A program made the translations under genes and the position numbers. The notes beneath the pieces are model-generated. The model did not search any database and had not been told where the DNA came from. It worked only from the letters and a program-made list of their open reading frames with translations. This document shows positions 63,601-64,000 of a stretch of 64,000 bases of DNA, in pieces. Source of the DNA: Chitinophaga sp. SYP-B3965 (GTDB lineage: Bacteria > Bacteroidota > Bacteroidia > Chitinophagales > Chitinophagaceae); assembly GCF_009647655.1 (NCBI RefSeq), contig NZ_WJFD01000001.1, forward strand, positions 1,984,001 through 2,048,000, in the 5' to 3' direction. The first letter of the stretch is position 1. Each line of letters begins with the position of its first letter.

Positions 63601-64000
63601 GTTATCCCGTAAGAGGTTTATTCTCCTACCAATATAAAGGACTTACCGACGCCGGCCAGCCACAATGGTTAAAAGCAGATGGAACATTAACCACTACTGC
63701 TTTGGTGAACAGTGATCTGAGCGCTGTGATCTATTCCGGTGGACAGGATCCGCGCACAAACATGGCACTCACCAATGAGATCTATTACAAAGGGGTCAGC
63801 CTGAATGTGCTTTTGGTATATTACGGGGGACAGTTCATCCGCGCAAGGGTTCCGGAGATCCAGAACCAACCCACCACCAACCCATTACCGGCTGATGTGT
63901 TGAATAGCTGGTCGCCCGCAAACAAGGATACAGACATTCCCGGATGGGGACAATACATTCCCGTAGCACCTGTTCCCGGAAATCATCTTCGCTATTCAGA
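60678..64000 (+). CDS. SusC/RagA family transporter with STN domain, 3' end outside window
   Basis: The first 1107 codons of a TonB-dependent transporter, open to the right edge of the window. ATG 60678 opens a signal peptide (MRIVSFLLFVVCMHVSAKSS), then a STN domain (about 23-100, TVTISGKNLSLRKVFDAVEKQT), a carboxypeptidase-like domain (about 112-185, DIRGQVLDNKGTPIQGATI), the variant junction GVEVTTVNTGYQTISKYN, a plug with ALVVVDGLPIEGSVANI and DIESITVLKDAAAAAIYGA, and the barrel. The junction differs from the usual DEVVVVGYG box. The STN domain and the upstream FecR/sigma pair form a surface-signalling system. A SusD gene is expected just beyond the window. Confidence 0.95.
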   Translation, partial: MRIVSFLLFVVCMHVSAKSSSQTVTISGKNLSLRKVFDAVEKQTGYVVFLNSNLLALSRPVSLTVNNMLLTDALPVILKDQPFNAFIEGKTIVLSQKPGVQKTTEQPAPMLDIRGQVLDNKGTPIQGATISVPGSRLATTADAEGRFSFSGIPEDATLAVSAIGFHSLVFKYTNGTPVMAEQPGKLLIAANGTLILQLEQKISTLSGVEVTTVNTGYQTISKYNSTGATVAVAGKELEKRYTTNIIDNLEGRVPGLVNYRGTTTIRGVSTLQSSTSALVVVDGLPIEGSVANINPYDIESITVLKDAAAAAIYGARASNGVIVITTKRAREKRTTVEFASDIMVSQKPDFSEYNYVTAAQQVDLEKEYWNFYYTGGAIANPIPTTETNITKGNPISPVQYAYYQLAKGTITQKDLDDQLAAFRKNDFVQQYKDNAMKNRVLQQYNVVVRTSGGRLQSSLVLNYKRDNGGIINAYNKQFNLFYKGTYDVRKWLDIDFGVNTIAGKSRASNSNFATSPFNVSPYQQLLDENGKRVQYANKDYNIYNTLINGTPQLQSMMVNHLDELGRDYLTTIQQNTRYYVNMNFKILPGLTFKPQFQYEDNNENTSNYSEAESFIVRNLKNLYTSRAGTAPNYTYTSLLPANGGKLATSNSKGTYWTARAQADYNKQFGKHMINLIAGTEFRETRLRGTRGLLLGYDDQLQSSAMTNVNLSAFSGVSATTFFKPGYNPINEYNTNIANALAVIPDVTHRFASGYANATYTYDRKYNVFGSYRKDYADVFGLDPKFRGRPLWSAGLGWNVSNESFMADVKWVNYLKLRATYGVTGNINLGTTSFLTANSSLVNPITGLPVAVVENPANDKLRWERTATTNFGLDFTLLNDRLKGSFDLYRKKGTDLFANRRLDPSEGFSNQVINNGGLMNKGLELSLEYSWIKPGRKDGLGWSTLLVFTKNKNEITYVDEVAVTPIALASGGYKVGYPVRGLFSYQYKGLTDAGQPQWLKADGTLTTTALVNSDLSAVIYSGGQDPRTNMALTNEIYYKGVSLNVLLVYYGGQFIRARVPEIQNQPTTNPLPADVLNSWSPANKDTDIPGWGQYIPVAPVPGNHLRYS

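Overview
The window looks like a chromosome segment of a Bacteroidota bacterium, most likely a Chitinophaga-like member of the Chitinophagaceae. Four SusC/RagA-type TonB-dependent transporters (one cut by the right edge), three SusD lipoproteins, two ECF sigma/FecR anti-sigma pairs, an ECF42-type sigma factor, many secreted glycan-acting enzymes and the scarcity of strong Shine-Dalgarno sequences all fit that group. No rRNA, tRNA, CRISPR array or insertion sequence was recognised.

Layout. 1-2.1 kb: a gene cut at its 5' end that joins an SGNH-hydrolase-like region, a pYEATS-like region and a LuxR-type HTH, then an uncharacterised conserved protein. 2.4-7.1 kb: a SusC/SusD pair without its own enzymes, ending in two tandem terminator hairpins and facing a GH99-like (WbsX) secreted protein. 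8.4-12.6 kb, minus strand: reductase, metallo-beta-lactamase-fold hydrolase and AraC regulator in one tight operon, plus a DUF2652 cyclase-like protein.

12.6-30.6 kb: the most coherent system. A LacI-family regulator and three further transcription units carry the same operator-like near-palindrome (core CTTAAACGTTTAAG) just upstream of their start codons. The units are (i) lacI itself, (ii) GH172 (DUF2961), alpha-ketoglutarate-semialdehyde dehydrogenase, SDR, UxaA-family dehydratase, a DUF6786-like lipoprotein, an FAH-family enzyme and a FucP-like permease, (iii) SusC, SusD and an unknown secreted protein, and (iv) GH116. GH172 and GH116 are families in which exo-alpha- and exo-beta-D-arabinofuranosidases are known, and the cytoplasmic enzymes match a non-phosphorylative pentose-to-2-oxoglutarate route. 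I infer a D-arabinose / D-arabinan utilisation locus.

30.7-43.9 kb: a second polysaccharide utilisation locus on the minus strand, ECF sigma > FecR > STN-type SusC > SusD > PhyH-type dioxygenase > sugar isomerase/epimerase-like > GH106-like > GH28-like, with near-zero spacing over the last six genes. This looks directed at a rhamnose-containing pectic or similar glycan.

43.9-58.6 kb: mostly chromosomal accessory genes: AraC plus two SDRs, a stand-alone EF-Tu-domain-2-like protein, an AT-rich HNH endonuclease, a di-haem cytochrome c with an unknown secreted partner, an SDR, a MacB/FtsX-type permease, a second GH28-like protein, a CPCC protein, then a DHFR-like / YCII / ECF42 sigma cluster with a GyrI-like and a VOC protein. 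58.7-64 kb: a third ECF-type sigma gene, a FecR and a STN-type SusC that runs off the right edge.
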